Of a DNA stretch of 64,000 nt, positions 26,767 through 35,845 are shown in pieces. Source of the stretch: Trueperella pecoris (GTDB lineage: Bacteria > Actinomycetota > Actinomycetes > Actinomycetales > Actinomycetaceae); the NCBI RefSeq assembly GCF_014926385.1, contig NZ_CP053291.1, positions 434,001-498,000 on the forward strand, given 5' to 3'. The translations under genes and the position numbers were made by a program. Below the pieces are notes generated by a model. That model was not told the origin of the DNA, ran no database searches, and saw only the letters and a program-made list of their open reading frames with translations. How positions within the stretch are numbered: the first letter of the stretch is position 1; each line of letters starts with the position of its first letter.

Positions 26767-26852
26767 TCTCAGGTATTCTTACCTGGGAAGACAACCCATC
26801 CGTTCGGCAAGGCTCAGTTTTGAGAACCGGCACGACGACAGGAGATATGTAA
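26767..26852 (+). other. Intercistronic hairpin rpsQ-rplN
   Basis: CAGGTA and TACCTG form a small stem near 26770-26785 just after rpsQ. There is no T-run, so read-through into rplN is expected. Confidence 0.35.
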
Positions 26853-27221
26853 ATGATCCAGCAGGAGACGCGACTTAAGATCGCCGACAACACTGGTGCG
26901 AAGGAAATCCTTTGCATCCACGTGCTCGGCGGTTCTGGTCGGCGCTACGCCGGAATCGGTGACGTGATCGTCGCCGCCGTCAAGGATGCTATTCCTGGCG
27001 GAAATGTAAAGAAGGGCGACGTGGTCAAGGCCGTCGTCGTCCGCACGAAAAAGAGCACGCGCCGTGCAGACGGCTCGTACATCAAGTTCGACGAGAACGC
27101 AGCTGTCATTCTTAAGAATGACACCGAGCCGCGCGGCACCCGAATCTTCGGCCCCGTCGCTCGTGAACTCCGCGACAAGCAGTTCATGCGCATCGTCTCG
27201 CTCGCACCGGAGGTGATCTAA
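26853..27221 (+). CDS. rplN: 50S ribosomal protein L14 (uL14)
   Basis: L14 lies at the subunit interface and contacts 16S rRNA and the silencing factor RsfS. 122 aa. [28 protein letters not shown] and the [23 protein letters not shown] end are typical. It is the first gene of the spc group, with AGGAGATAT before the start; rplX follows at once. Confidence 0.98.
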   Translation: MIQQETRLKIADNTGAKEILCIHVLGGSGRRYAGIGDVIVAAVKDAIPGGNVKKGDVVKAVVVRTKKSTRRADGSYIKFDENAAVILKNDTEPRGTRIFGPVARELRDKQFMRIVSLAPEVI

Positions 27222-27222
27222 C

Positions 27223-27561
27223 ATGGCGAAGATCAAGAAGGGCGATCTCGTTCAGGTCATTGCAGGCCGGGATAAGGGCATGCAAGGCCGTATCCTCGAG
27301 GTCCTCGGCGATCGCGTCATCGTCGAAGGTGTTCAGCGCGTGAAGAAGCACACGCGTGTTGGTCGCACCGATCGCGGTGCAGCCACCGGCGGTATCGAGA
27401 CTGTTGAGGCTCCGATCCACGTTTCTAACGTGATGCTCGTTGGCCCCGACAAGAAGCCGGTCCGCGTGGGCTTCCGCGAGGTTGAAGTCGAGCGTGACGG
27501 TCGTAAGAAGATCATGCGCGAGCGCATCGGTCGTCGAGCCGGAGAGGAGATCGAGCTGTGA
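27223..27561 (+). CDS. rplX: 50S ribosomal protein L24 (uL24)
   Basis: Assembly-initiating 50S protein with a KOW domain. 112 aa. [25 protein letters not shown] is the KOW motif at the N-terminus and [19 protein letters not shown] the second conserved block. It overlaps rplE by four bases (GTGA). Confidence 0.97.
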   Translation: MAKIKKGDLVQVIAGRDKGMQGRILEVLGDRVIVEGVQRVKKHTRVGRTDRGAATGGIETVEAPIHVSNVMLVGPDKKPVRVGFREVEVERDGRKKIMRERIGRRAGEEIEL

Positions 27562-28106
27562 CTCAGCCTCGTCTGAAGACCAAGTACCGCGAGGAGTTCC
27601 TCCCGGCGCTGAAGCAGGAGTTCAACCACACCAACGTTCACACCGTTGGCGGGCTTGACAAGATTGTCGTCAACATGGGTGTTGGAGAAGCAGCTCGCGA
27701 CTCCAAGATCCTCGAGGGCGCCATCGCCGACATCACCGCGATCACCGGCCAGAAGCCGCAGGTCACCAAGGCTCGTAAGTCCGTCGCGCAGTTCAAGCTG
27801 CGTGAGGGCCAGGCCATCGGCTGCCACGTCACCCTCCGCGGTGACCGTATGTGGGAGTTCCTCGACCGACTTCTGTCCACCGCGCTTCCGCGTATCCGCG
27901 ACTTCCGCGGCCTGTCGCCGAAGCAGTTCGATGGCAACGGTAACTACACGTTCGGCTTGACCGAGCAGACCGTTTTCCACGAGATCGACATGGACAAGAT
28001 TGATCGCGTCCGCGGCATGGATATCACCTTTGTCACCACCGCGAAGACCGACGACGAGGGTCGCGCACTGCTGCGTCACCTCGGCTTCCCGTTCAAGGAG
28101 GACTAA
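27558..28106 (+). CDS. rplE: 50S ribosomal protein L5 (uL5)
   Basis: L5 binds 5S rRNA in the central protuberance and contacts P-site tRNA. 182 aa. [17 protein letters not shown], the [18 protein letters not shown] block and [24 protein letters not shown] are typical. GTG start after GGAGAGGAGA, overlapping rplX; it overlaps rpsN by one base. Confidence 0.98.
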   Translation: MTQPRLKTKYREEFLPALKQEFNHTNVHTVGGLDKIVVNMGVGEAARDSKILEGAIADITAITGQKPQVTKARKSVAQFKLREGQAIGCHVTLRGDRMWEFLDRLLSTALPRIRDFRGLSPKQFDGNGNYTFGLTEQTVFHEIDMDKIDRVRGMDITFVTTAKTDDEGRALLRHLGFPFKED

Positions 28107-28291
28107 TGGCAAAGACTGCTCTGAAGCAAAAGGCGGCTCGGAAGCCGAAGTACGCTGTTCGCGCTTACACGCGTTGCCAGCGTTGCGGCCGTCCGCACTC
28201 CGTCTACCGTAAGTTCGGCCTGTGCCGAGTCTGCGTTCGTGAGATGGCCCTCGCGGGCGAGCTCCCGGGCGTGAAGAAGGCAAGCTGGTAA
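28106..28291 (+). CDS. rpsN: 30S ribosomal protein S14, zinc-binding short form (uS14, type Z)
   Basis: Head protein of the 30S subunit. 61 aa, the short form that keeps two CxxC pairs (CQRCG and CRVC) for zinc. Actinobacteria often carry an additional zinc-free S14 elsewhere; none is in this window. It overlaps rplE by one base (TAATG). The end LPGVKKASW is the conserved C-terminus. Confidence 0.97.
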   Translation: MAKTALKQKAARKPKYAVRAYTRCQRCGRPHSVYRKFGLCRVCVREMALAGELPGVKKASW

Positions 28292-28346
28292 GAAACTACG
28301 TCGCAGGTCCGAAGAGGAAACCACGACGAGGAAGGGCTGTGGCCCG

Positions 28347-28745
28347 ATGTCTATGACAGACCCCATTGCAGATATGCTCACGCGTCTGCGCAACGCCAAC
28401 TCGGCGTACCACGAGACGGTTGAAATGCCGTACTCGAAGATGAAGGCTTCGATTGCCGACATCCTCAAGCGTGAGGGTTACATTGACGGTTTCACCGTCG
28501 AAGACGCCAAGGTGGGCAAGACGCTCACCCTCAACCTGAAGTACGGCCCGAACCGTGAGCGCTCGCTCGCTGGTCTTCGCCGTATCTCGAAGCCGGGACT
28601 TCGCGTCTACGCCAAGTCCACCAACCTCCCTCAGGTTCTCGGCGGCCTGGGCGTGGCGATTCTGTCCACGTCCTCCGGCCTGCTGACCGACCGCGAGGCC
28701 AAGGACAAGGGTGTAGGTGGGGAAGTCCTCGCCTACATCTGGTAG
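28347..28745 (+). CDS. rpsH: 30S ribosomal protein S8 (uS8)
   Basis: Central-domain assembly protein and, in E. coli, repressor of the spc operon. 132 aa. [31 protein letters not shown] and the C-terminal [28 protein letters not shown] are conserved. A second ATG two codons in is an alternative start. Confidence 0.97.
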   Translation: MSMTDPIADMLTRLRNANSAYHETVEMPYSKMKASIADILKREGYIDGFTVEDAKVGKTLTLNLKYGPNRERSLAGLRRISKPGLRVYAKSTNLPQVLGGLGVAILSTSSGLLTDREAKDKGVGGEVLAYIW

Positions 28746-28763
28746 AAGGAAGGAGACCAAACA

Positions 28764-29300
28764 ATGTCACGTATTGGTAAGCTCCCGATCTCTATCCCCG
28801 CTGGCGTCGACGTCAAGGTCGAGGATGGCACGGTTACCGTCAAGGGCCCGAAGGGCGAGCTGACGCTCCCCGTCGCTGCTCCGATCGAGGTCAAGGTCGA
28901 GGACAACGAGATCGTCGTTTCTCGCCCCGATGACCAGCGCGAGTCGCGTTCGCTTCATGGCCTTACCCGCACGCTCATCGCCAACAACATCGTCGGCGTG
29001 ACCGAAGGGTACAAGAAGGATCTCGAGATTCACGGCACTGGTTACCGCGTGGTCGCCAAGGGCACCGATCTTGAGTTCTCCCTCGGCTACTCGCACACGA
29101 TCCTTGTCAAGGCAACCGACGACATCTCGTTCGAAGTTGCTGCCCCGACTAAGTTCTCGGTTGTCGGCATTGACAAGCAGAAGGTTGGCGAGATGGCTGC
29201 GTCCATCCGCAAGCTCCGCAAGCCTGAACCGTACAAGGGCAAGGGCATTCGTTACGCTGGCGAGCAGGTGCGTCGCAAGGCTGGAAAGGCTGGTAAGTAA
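28764..29300 (+). CDS. rplF: 50S ribosomal protein L6 (uL6)
   Basis: L6 binds near the sarcin-ricin loop and the stalk base. 178 aa: two similar domains; [34 protein letters not shown] and the [22 protein letters not shown] end are conserved. AAGGAGACC lies before the start. Stop and rplR start overlap (TAATG). Confidence 0.98.
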   Translation: MSRIGKLPISIPAGVDVKVEDGTVTVKGPKGELTLPVAAPIEVKVEDNEIVVSRPDDQRESRSLHGLTRTLIANNIVGVTEGYKKDLEIHGTGYRVVAKGTDLEFSLGYSHTILVKATDDISFEVAAPTKFSVVGIDKQKVGEMAASIRKLRKPEPYKGKGIRYAGEQVRRKAGKAGK

Positions 29301-29656
29301 TGGCTACTCACAAGTTCGCAGCGCGTAAGCGCCGCCACCAGCGTCTTCGCAAGCGCGTTATCGGCACTGCCGAGCGTCCCCGCCTCGTCGTCACGCGTTC
29401 GAATCGTCACATGATGGCTCAGGTCATCGACGATGCCGCCGGCACGACCCTGGCATACGCCTCCACTCTCGAGGCCGACTTCCCGGCGGATATCGAGGGC
29501 AAGATCGGCGCAGCACGCGTCGTTGGTGAGCGCATTGGTAAGCGCGCGATCGAGGCCGGCGTCTCCGCCGTCGTCTTGGATCGTGCTGGAAACAAGTATC
29601 ACGGTCGCGTGGCCGCGGTTGCCGATGGCGCCCGCGAAGCCGGCCTCAACCTGTGA
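29300..29656 (+). CDS. rplR: 50S ribosomal protein L18 (uL18)
   Basis: 5S-rRNA-binding protein of the central protuberance. 118 aa. [36 protein letters not shown] and the [27 protein letters not shown] end are typical. One-base overlap with rplF. Confidence 0.98.
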   Translation: MATHKFAARKRRHQRLRKRVIGTAERPRLVVTRSNRHMMAQVIDDAAGTTLAYASTLEADFPADIEGKIGAARVVGERIGKRAIEAGVSAVVLDRAGNKYHGRVAAVADGAREAGLNL

Positions 29657-29678
29657 TCTGGAACGAGAGGATATAGAC

Positions 29679-30371
29679 ATGGCTGCAGAGCAGCGTGGAC
29701 GCCGCTCCGAGGGTGACCGCGAGGAGCGCGGTAACCGCAACGAGCGTCGCAATGAGCGTCGTACCGATCGTCGCGCAGATGACAGGAACGCCTACATCGA
29801 GCGCGTCGTGACTATCAACCGCGTCGCCAAGACCGTCAAGGGTGGTCGTCGCATGGCCTTCACCGCACTCGTTGTGGTGGGCGATGGCAACGGCACCGTC
29901 GGTGTTGGCTACGGCAAGGCCAAGGAAGTGCCCGCAGCTATCGCTAAGGGCACCGAGAAGGCCAAGAAGAACTTCTTCAAGGTTCCCCGCATTGGCACCA
30001 CCATCCCGCACGTGGTCCAGGGTGAAGATGCCGCCGGCGTCGTCCTCCTGCGCCCTGCGTCGGCTGGTACCGGCGTTATCGCCGGTGGTCCGGTGCGCGC
30101 CGTTCTGGAGGCCGCTGGCATCCACAACATCCTGTCGAAGTCGCTTGGCTCGTCCAACGCCATCAACATCGTGCACGCGACCGTCGCGGCACTGAAGAAG
30201 CTTGAGCAGCCCGAGGCTGTGGCAGCACGCCGCGGTCTTCCGGTTGATCAGGTTGCTCCGGCTGCTATGCTCCGCGCTCGTGCGGAGTTCGAAGCCAAGG
30301 AGCGCGAGGATGCCGAGCTCGAAGCTAAGCGCGAAGAGAACGAGGCTGCCGCCGCAGGAGTTGGTGCATAA
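29679..30371 (+). CDS. rpsE: 30S ribosomal protein S5 (uS5) with Arg/Asn/Glu-rich N-terminus
   Basis: S5 forms the mRNA entry site with S3 and S4 and is involved in accuracy. 230 aa from the ATG at 29679 after GAGAGGATAT; longer in-frame reading through rplR is rejected. About 40 N-terminal residues are low-complexity with [15 protein letters not shown]. The dsRNA-binding-like domain starts at [20 protein letters not shown]; the second domain has [19 protein letters not shown]. The end is rich in E and A. rpmD overlaps by one base. Confidence 0.97.
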   Translation: MAAEQRGRRSEGDREERGNRNERRNERRTDRRADDRNAYIERVVTINRVAKTVKGGRRMAFTALVVVGDGNGTVGVGYGKAKEVPAAIAKGTEKAKKNFFKVPRIGTTIPHVVQGEDAAGVVLLRPASAGTGVIAGGPVRAVLEAAGIHNILSKSLGSSNAINIVHATVAALKKLEQPEAVAARRGLPVDQVAPAAMLRARAEFEAKEREDAELEAKREENEAAAAGVGA

Positions 30372-30547
30372 TGCTGAAGATTACGCAGAAGAAGGGCCTC
30401 GTCGGGGCCACGCAGACCCAGAAGGCTACTGTGCTTTCCCTCGGTCTGCACAAGATTCACCAGTCGGTGACCCACCCGGATAACGCCGCCGTTCGCGGCC
30501 AGATCCGCAAGGTTGCTCACTTGGTCGATGTGGAGGAGGTCAAGTAA
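30371..30547 (+). CDS. rpmD: 50S ribosomal protein L30 (uL30)
   Basis: Small 50S protein bound near 5S rRNA. 58 aa, normal. It starts [20 protein letters not shown] and has [21 protein letters not shown] and the acidic-basic end VDVEEVK. ATG overlaps the rpsE stop, and the stop overlaps the rplO start (TAATG), so it is tightly coupled on both sides. Confidence 0.97.
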   Translation: MLKITQKKGLVGATQTQKATVLSLGLHKIHQSVTHPDNAAVRGQIRKVAHLVDVEEVK

Positions 30548-31023
30548 TGGCTGATTCGACGAATACCACTTCGGGGCCTCTCAAGATCCACGATCTGCGT
30601 CCGGCGCCGGGCTCGAACAAGGCTAAGATCCGCGCTGGCCGCGGTGAAGGTGGCAAGCGTGGCAAGACCGCTGGACGTGGCACCAAGGGCACCCGCGCTC
30701 GAAACACGGTCCGTCCGGGCTTCGAGGGTGGCCAGATGCCGCTCCACATGCGTCTGCCGAAGCTTCGTGGCTTCAAGAACCCGAACAAGGTTTACTTCCA
30801 GGTCGTCAACCTTGACGCCCTTGAGAAGCTCTTCCCCGAGGGCGGCGACGTCACCGTGGAAGCACTTGTTGCGAAGGGTGCAGTCCGCAAGAACTGCCTA
30901 GTCAAGGTTCTTGGCACGGGCGAAATCAACGTCAAGGTCAATGTGACTGTCGACGCATGGTCGGGCTCCGCACAGGAGAAGATTGAGGCTGCTGGCGGCT
31001 CGCTCGCCAAGCGCGAGGCCTAA
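30547..31023 (+). CDS. rplO: 50S ribosomal protein L15 (uL15)
   Basis: Late-assembly 50S protein. 158 aa with the glycine-rich N-terminal extension ([22 protein letters not shown]) that penetrates 23S r[19 protein letters not shown] and the C-terminal [20 protein letters not shown]. In other actinobacteria secY follows; here a terminator and an IS30 element lie between them. Confidence 0.98.
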   Translation: MADSTNTTSGPLKIHDLRPAPGSNKAKIRAGRGEGGKRGKTAGRGTKGTRARNTVRPGFEGGQMPLHMRLPKLRGFKNPNKVYFQVVNLDALEKLFPEGGDVTVEALVAKGAVRKNCLVKVLGTGEINVKVNVTVDAWSGSAQEKIEAAGGSLAKREA

Positions 31024-31034
31024 ACATCTCAAGG

Positions 31035-31069
31035 GTCGGCTCTCACCTTCGGGTGGGGGCCGACTTTTT
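31035..31069 (+). terminator. Terminator after rplO
   Basis: GTCGGC-CTCACC and GGTG-GGCCGAC pair around a TTCG loop and are followed by TTTTT. It separates the S10/spc ribosomal transcript from secY downstream. Confidence 0.9.
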
Positions 31070-31173
31070 ATGCGCGCACGCGCGAGGCGGCCGGGCGGCG
31101 CGCGGCCGGGCAGCAGGGGTCGCCCGTGTCCGCGCACCATTAAGCTGGCTCCCGCTGTAGTAAAAAGCGGGGT
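31070..31173. other. GC-rich spacer left of the IS element, with one repeat-family copy
   Basis: No gene is supported. Two CGGCCGGGC units occur near 31090-31115. At 31151-31171 CCCGCT-GTAGTAAAA-AGCGGG forms a 6-bp hairpin; its GCTGTAGTAA core (31154-31163) is related to the repeats at 32.65-32.73 kb and 46.84-46.97 kb. Confidence 0.5.
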
Positions 31174-32637
31174 AGGTTCCAGGGGTCAATGCACTACTTT
31201 TTGGAGTGTGTTGAATGGTTGGTAGATCGCCGATTCGGCCTTATTCGCAGTCGTTTCGTGATCATGCGGTGGCCTTGGTTGCTTCTGGGCGTTCGTGTGC
31301 AAGTGTTGCTCGTGAGTTGAAGGTTAATTGTCACTCGGTTCAGGTCTGGGCTCGTGGGGCGGGTTTAGTGTTGGTCCGTGGGCAGGGTGGGCCGGCGCAG
31401 GCTCGTGCGGCTGCTAGGGTACGGGTGTGGCAGTTGACGGCTGAGGGCTTGCCGGTTGCCGAGATCGCGAAACGGGTTGGTCATAGTCCGAACTGGGTTC
31501 GTGGGAAACAGGCTATGTTGGGGCCTATGGTTGAAGTTTTGCAACGGGGCCGTGTTGGTGGGGCCACGGTCGTGGCCAGTGTTGACCGGGTTGGTAATGG
31601 CAGGGTTGGTCGAGGCCGGCGTATGACGCTTGAAGAGCGCGTGGCGATCGGGTTGGGGTTAGCTGATGGTAAGTCGGCTCGGCAGATCGCTTTAAGTTTG
31701 GGGCGTAGTCCGTCATCGGTGACGCGTGAGATTAATCGTGGTGCTTTTCCTGATGGTTCTTATGATGCTCGCTGGGCTCATCAGTGCGCTCATCAGCGTC
31801 GTTCTCGTCCTAAGCCGGGCAAGCTTACTACCCATGTGGCGCTGCGTCAGAAGGTGGTTGAGCTGTTAAATAAGCGTTATTCTCCCCAGCAAATCAGTGT
31901 TCGTTTGCGTCATGATTATGGAGATGATCGGCAGATGCGTGTGTCTCATGAAACGATTTATCAGGCTTTGTATGTTCACGGGGGTGGGGCATTACGGCAA
32001 GAGCTTAAACGGGAGAAAGGACTGCGTTCGGGTCGTCAACGGCGTATTGCTCGTTCTGCTCTTGCTGGCACTCCCGGGCGCGGGCGTAAGACGTGGGTCG
32101 AGGGCGCTTCAATCGATTTGCGCCCCCACGAGGTCGATGGGCGCCTGACGCCAGGTCACTGGGAAGGAGATTTAATTATCGGTGGTGGTAAGGGCAAGCA
32201 CACAGCGCTGATCACCCTAGTCGAGCGCTCTTCACGGTTTTTGCTGATCGCTCGTCTTGGGGTGAGCCATGATTCACCGACCGTGATTGAGAAACTGACC
32301 CAGATGGTTCAGACCTTGCCCAGTAAGGCCTTCTCCTCGATCACCTGGGATCAAGGTAGTGAGATGGCGCAGGTAGCCCAGTTCAAGGTCGATACCAATA
32401 TCAAGGTCTACTTCGCTGACCCGCATAGCCCGTGGCAGCGTCCGTCGAATGAACGCCTGAATCGTGATATTCGTGAATACTTCCCCAAGGGAACTAACTT
32501 CGCTGACATCACCGACGAGGAAGTCGCTTTCGTCCAAGACGAACTCAACGACCGAGCCCGAGTTGTCTTGAACGGAATGACCCCACGTGAGACACTGGCC
32601 GAGTTGTTAAAAAATGATGCATCGACCCCCTGAATCT
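31174..32637 (+). mobile_element. IS30-family insertion sequence, apparently intact
   Basis: About 1.46 kb with one transposase gene. Imperfect terminal inverted repeats of about 29 bp can be aligned: left AGGTTCCAGGGGTCAATGCA and right (reverse complement) AGATTCAGGGGGTCGATGCA, both running into CT/TC-A-C/T plus a T-run. The transposase stop lies within the right repeat. Target duplications are not clear by eye. The base and codon use is more T-rich than in the ribosomal genes, which fits a mobile origin. It lies between rplO and secY. Confidence 0.85.
31215..32633 (+). CDS. IS30-family transposase
   Basis: DDE transposase that cuts and joins the element ends. 472 aa, longer than the roughly 380-aa IS30 prototype. 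N-terminal helix-turn-helix (about 8-40, YSQSFRDHAVALVASGRSCASVARELKV), second helix-turn-helix LTLEERVAIGLGLADG-type with SARQIALSLGRSPSSVTREINRG (about 150-180), and a catalytic core with D in GHWEGDLIIG, D in ITWDQGSEMA and E in PSNERLNRDIREYFPKGT. No frame break is visible, so it may be active. Confidence 0.93.
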   Translation: MVGRSPIRPYSQSFRDHAVALVASGRSCASVARELKVNCHSVQVWARGAGLVLVRGQGGPAQARAAARVRVWQLTAEGLPVAEIAKRVGHSPNWVRGKQAMLGPMVEVLQRGRVGGATVVASVDRVGNGRVGRGRRMTLEERVAIGLGLADGKSARQIALSLGRSPSSVTREINRGAFPDGSYDARWAHQCAHQRRSRPKPGKLTTHVALRQKVVELLNKRYSPQQISVRLRHDYGDDRQMRVSHETIYQALYVHGGGALRQELKREKGLRSGRQRRIARSALAGTPGRGRKTWVEGASIDLRPHEVDGRLTPGHWEGDLIIGGGKGKHTALITLVERSSRFLLIARLGVSHDSPTVIEKLTQMVQTLPSKAFSSITWDQGSEMAQVAQFKVDTNIKVYFADPHSPWQRPSNERLNRDIREYFPKGTNFADITDEEVAFVQDELNDRARVVLNGMTPRETLAELLKNDASTP

Positions 32638-33043
32638 CCCCGGAATTTTAATACAGCGCGGGGCAGGTTAGTACAGCGCCGGCGAGAGGCAGGGCCGGCG
32701 GCGGGCAGGTTAGTACAGCGCCGGCGAGAGGCAGAGCTAGCGGTGAGAGCTCGCGCCTGAGGCATCACGAATCTGCAGGTCGGGCGGACACCGGTGCGAA
32801 AGCAGGCCGCCCCGCCCCGCAACCCGGCCGCACCACCGGCGCGCTGCGGGGTTCCGTTTGGCGCGATCTGTGGCACATCCGAACAGCCGGTTCCTATAAA
32901 TGGTGGGGGAGCGGGTATAGTTAAACGGTGTCTATCGTGACACCGTGCCGATTTGCGCTGTAAAAGCCTCATCGGTCACGAACGTTCCGGCTTCGGCCGG
33001 GCACCCACGCGACGGCTCTTGGGCTGGCATATGGAGGACTGTT
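32638..33043 (+). other. Intergenic region IS30-secY with tandem repeats and promoter
   Basis: About 400 bp without a supported gene. It starts with TTAATACAGCGC (32648-32659), then a 32-bp sequence present twice (32661-32692 and 32703-32734, period 42 bp) containing GCAGGTTAGTACAGCGCCGG. Further right, AT-rich TATAAA (32895-32900) and TATAGT (32916-32921) are possible -10 elements for secY; -35 boxes are weak. A GGAGG site at 33033-33037 serves secY. Confidence 0.6.
32661..32734 (+). repeat. Tandem 32-bp direct repeat, 42-bp period
   Basis: The two copies 32661-32692 and 32703-32734 are identical (GGGCAGGTTAGTACAGCGCC and so on), separated by a 10-bp GC-rich linker. They belong to the TTA-TACAGC family also seen at 31.15 and 46.84-46.97 kb. 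Confidence 0.9.
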
Positions 33044-34330
33044 TTGTTCAAAGCACTGGTATCGGCATTCCGCACTCCGGATTTGAGGCGAAAGTTGCTC
33101 TTCACGATGTTCATCGTGACAATCTATCGCCTGGGCACGTATATGCCCGCGCCCTTCGTTTCATATGTCAACGTCAAGCAGTGTCTGTCTGAGCAGGGCA
33201 CTGCGGACCTGTTCACGATGATGAACATGTTTTCCGGCGGCGGCATGCTCCAGCTGTCGGTCTTCGCCCTGGGCATTATGCCCTACATTACGGCGTCGAT
33301 TATCGTTCAGCTGATGCGCGTCGTCATTCCGCGTTTCGAGGAGCTGCACAAGGAAGGCCAGACAGGCCAGGCTAAGCTCACCGAATACACGCGTTACCTG
33401 ACGATATTCTTGGGTGTCCTCCAGGCCTCGGTCATGGTCTCGATCGCTAACTCCAAGCTCTTCCCGCTGTGTACGGTGGATCCGATTCCGAACGGCAACG
33501 CGGGCAAGTACCTCCTCACGATCGTCGCGGTGACGGCCGGTACCGGCTTGGTCATGTGGTTGGGTGAGCAGATTACCGAGCGCGGCGTCGGCAACGGCAT
33601 GTCGCTCCTCATCTTTACCGGCATCGCCGCCTCGTTCCCCACCATGCTCACGAACGTCTACAAGTCCGACGGTGGCGTCTCTCGTCTGTTCATCGTTCTG
33701 GCGATGTTCCTCGCTATTACGCTGGTTGTCGTGTTCGTAGAGCAGTCTCAGCGCCGCATCCCGGTCCAGTACGCCAAGCGCGTCGTCGGCCGTCGTACCT
33801 ATGGCGGTACGTCGACCTACATCCCGATCAAGATCAACATGGCCAACGTCATCCCGGTCATCTTCGCTTCGTCGATTCTCGCGCTACCGCAGATGATTGC
33901 GCAGTTCGGTGACCCGCAGTCGGCGTGGACCCAGTGGCTACACAACAACTTCACGCGCGCCTCGGGTTGGTACCTCGTTGTTTACGCGCTTCTCATTGTT
34001 TTCTTCGCGTTCTTCTACACGTCGATCACCTTCAACCCGGAGGAGATCGCGGACAACATGAAGCGTTACGGCGGATTCGTGCCGGGTATTCGTGCAGGTC
34101 AGCCGACGGCCGACTACCTGCGTTACGTCATCAACCGAGTTAACTGGGTGGGCGCGATCTACTTGGCGATCATCGCGCTCATTCCGCAGATCGTGTTTAA
34201 CTCCATGGGTATTCAGTCCATGTCCTTCGGCGGAACCTCGATCATTATTTTGGTGGGCGTCGGTCTGCAGACGGTCAAGGACATCGATGCTCAGCTTCAG
34301 CAGCGTCACTACGAAGGATTCCTCCGATGA
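33044..34330 (+). CDS. secY: Preprotein translocase subunit SecY
   Basis: Pore-forming subunit of the Sec channel in the cytoplasmic membrane. 428 aa with about ten hydrophobic segments. It is read from TTG 33044 because GGAGG ends 6 nt before it and the protein then begins with FKALVSAFRTPDLRRKLLFT, the normal SecY start; a longer frame upstream is not conserved. TMMNMFSGGGMLQLSVFALGIMPYITASII, the GIAASFPTML area and the cytoplasmic loop VEQSQRRIPVQYAKR are typical. adk overlaps by four bases. Confidence 0.96.
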   Translation: MFKALVSAFRTPDLRRKLLFTMFIVTIYRLGTYMPAPFVSYVNVKQCLSEQGTADLFTMMNMFSGGGMLQLSVFALGIMPYITASIIVQLMRVVIPRFEELHKEGQTGQAKLTEYTRYLTIFLGVLQASVMVSIANSKLFPLCTVDPIPNGNAGKYLLTIVAVTAGTGLVMWLGEQITERGVGNGMSLLIFTGIAASFPTMLTNVYKSDGGVSRLFIVLAMFLAITLVVVFVEQSQRRIPVQYAKRVVGRRTYGGTSTYIPIKINMANVIPVIFASSILALPQMIAQFGDPQSAWTQWLHNNFTRASGWYLVVYALLIVFFAFFYTSITFNPEEIADNMKRYGGFVPGIRAGQPTADYLRYVINRVNWVGAIYLAIIALIPQIVFNSMGIQSMSFGGTSIIILVGVGLQTVKDIDAQLQQRHYEGFLR

Positions 34331-34926
34331 ACTATCGTCTTGTCATCGTCGGTCCGCCCGGAGCGGGCAAGGGCACGCAGGCAGAGGGCTTTTCCGAGAG
34401 CCTCGACATTCCGTGGATTTCCACCGGCCAGGCCTTCCGTGACGTGCTCGCGTCCGGTTCCGAACTCGGAGAATTGATCGGCTCGTACATCAACAAGGGC
34501 AATCTGGTTCCAGATGATCTGACTGACCGCCTCGTGGCCGACCGCCTCGATCAAAACGGAGCAAGCAATGGCTTCCTCCTCGACGGCTACCCGCGCACGC
34601 TCGACCAGGTTGAGGCGCTCGATCGCATGCTCGAGGAGCGTGAGGCTCCGCTTGACGCCGTCATTGAGCTTCAGATTCCTGACGAGCAGATCGTCTCCCG
34701 CCTGCTTAACCGCGCGAAGGTTGAGGGGCGCAAGGACGACACCGAAGAGGTCATTCGTCACCGTATCGATGTCTACCATGCCAAGACCCAGCCGCTGCTG
34801 GATGTCTATCGCGAGCGCGGGCTTGTCGTCGGCGTCGACGGCATGGGCACGATCGATGAGGTTCGTGAGCGTATGGTTGCTAATTTCGAGAAGTTCATGG
34901 CAGCCGAAGGTCGCGACGCCGAGTGA
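34327..34926 (+). CDS. adk: Adenylate kinase
   Basis: Interconverts AMP and ATP with two ADP. 199 aa. P-loop GPPGAGKGTQ at the N-terminus, STGQAFRDVLASG (AMP site), FLLDGYPRT and the LNRAKVEGRKDDTEEVIRHR region with a short LID lacking zinc cysteines, as in other actinobacteria. It overlaps secY (ATGA) and map (GTGA), so secY-adk-map are translationally coupled. Confidence 0.96.
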   Translation: MNYRLVIVGPPGAGKGTQAEGFSESLDIPWISTGQAFRDVLASGSELGELIGSYINKGNLVPDDLTDRLVADRLDQNGASNGFLLDGYPRTLDQVEALDRMLEEREAPLDAVIELQIPDEQIVSRLLNRAKVEGRKDDTEEVIRHRIDVYHAKTQPLLDVYRERGLVVGVDGMGTIDEVRERMVANFEKFMAAEGRDAE

Positions 34927-35747
34927 TTCAGTACAAGTCTGACGACCAGATTCGGAAAATGCGCGTGGCCGGCCTCGTCGTGGCCGCCATTCATGATGCA
35001 CTGCGCACGCGCGTTCAGGCTGGTATGACGACAGGCGATCTTGACGCCATCGCGTTTGAGGTCTTGCAGGCGCACGGCGCTACGTCGAATTTCTACGGCT
35101 ACTACGACTACCCGGGTCAGATTTGCACGTCCGTCAACGACGTCGTCGTACACGGTATTCCTGGAGATCTCGTTCTTCAGCCGGGAGACTTGGTCTCGAT
35201 GGATTGTGGAGCAGTCGTAGACGGTTGGCATGGAGATGCCGCAATTTCTGTGGTGCTTCCGGGCGGGGATCCCGAGGTTCGGGCCGCGCGCGAAAAGCTC
35301 AACGAGATCACGCGAGGCTCGATGTGGGCCGGTATTGCGGCGATGGCAACCGGCAAGCGGGTAGCAGATATCGGCAATGCGATCGACGATTTCGTGACCG
35401 ACCGGGACGAAGATGAGCAGCCTGATATTCTCACCGACTATGTCGGGCACGGTATCGGAACGTCGATGCATCAGGAGCCTGAGGTGCTCAACTACCGCAC
35501 CGAGGGGCGTAGCCCGAAGCTAAAAAAGGGCATGGTGCTCTGTATCGAGCCAATGCTTGCCGCCGGCAACCAAGCGACGTCGGTCGACGACGACGAGTGG
35601 ACTGTGCGTACGATCGACGGCTCGGATGCCTGCCATTGGGAGCACATGGTGGCCAAGCATAAGCGCGGTATCTGGGTGCTGACCGCGCCCGACGGCGGCG
35701 CGGAAGGGCTCGCTCCCTACGGGATCACACCCGTTCCGCTCGACTGA
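34923..35747 (+). CDS. map: Methionine aminopeptidase, type I
   Basis: Removes the N-terminal methionine of new proteins. 274 aa. Metal ligands are recognisable: D in SMDCGAVVDGWHGDAA (two aspartates), H in GHGIGTSMHQEP, E in CIEPMLA, and E near the end (WEHMV carries the last conserved region). VHGIPGD is the usual loop. It starts with GTG overlapping the adk stop. A terminator follows. Confidence 0.96.
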   Translation: MIQYKSDDQIRKMRVAGLVVAAIHDALRTRVQAGMTTGDLDAIAFEVLQAHGATSNFYGYYDYPGQICTSVNDVVVHGIPGDLVLQPGDLVSMDCGAVVDGWHGDAAISVVLPGGDPEVRAAREKLNEITRGSMWAGIAAMATGKRVADIGNAIDDFVTDRDEDEQPDILTDYVGHGIGTSMHQEPEVLNYRTEGRSPKLKKGMVLCIEPMLAAGNQATSVDDDEWTVRTIDGSDACHWEHMVAKHKRGIWVLTAPDGGAEGLAPYGITPVPLD

Positions 35748-35808
35748 ACTGGCTGGCGGCCATGGCGCGGGTGTTATAGGCCAAGTCCAGCCTTCCTGTG
35801 AAAGCTGA

Positions 35809-35845
35809 GATGCCGCACCGGATGTGGTGCGGGCATCGGTTTTTA
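35809..35845 (+). terminator. Terminator after secY-adk-map
   Basis: GATGCC-GCACC and GGTGC-GGCATC pair with one bulged G and are followed by GGTTTTT. It separates map from infA. Confidence 0.85.

Noticed and set aside
31070-33043. Prophage or integrative element around the IS
   Set aside because: Only one transposase and repeats are present; no integrase, capsid or conjugation gene, and flanking housekeeping genes are in normal order.
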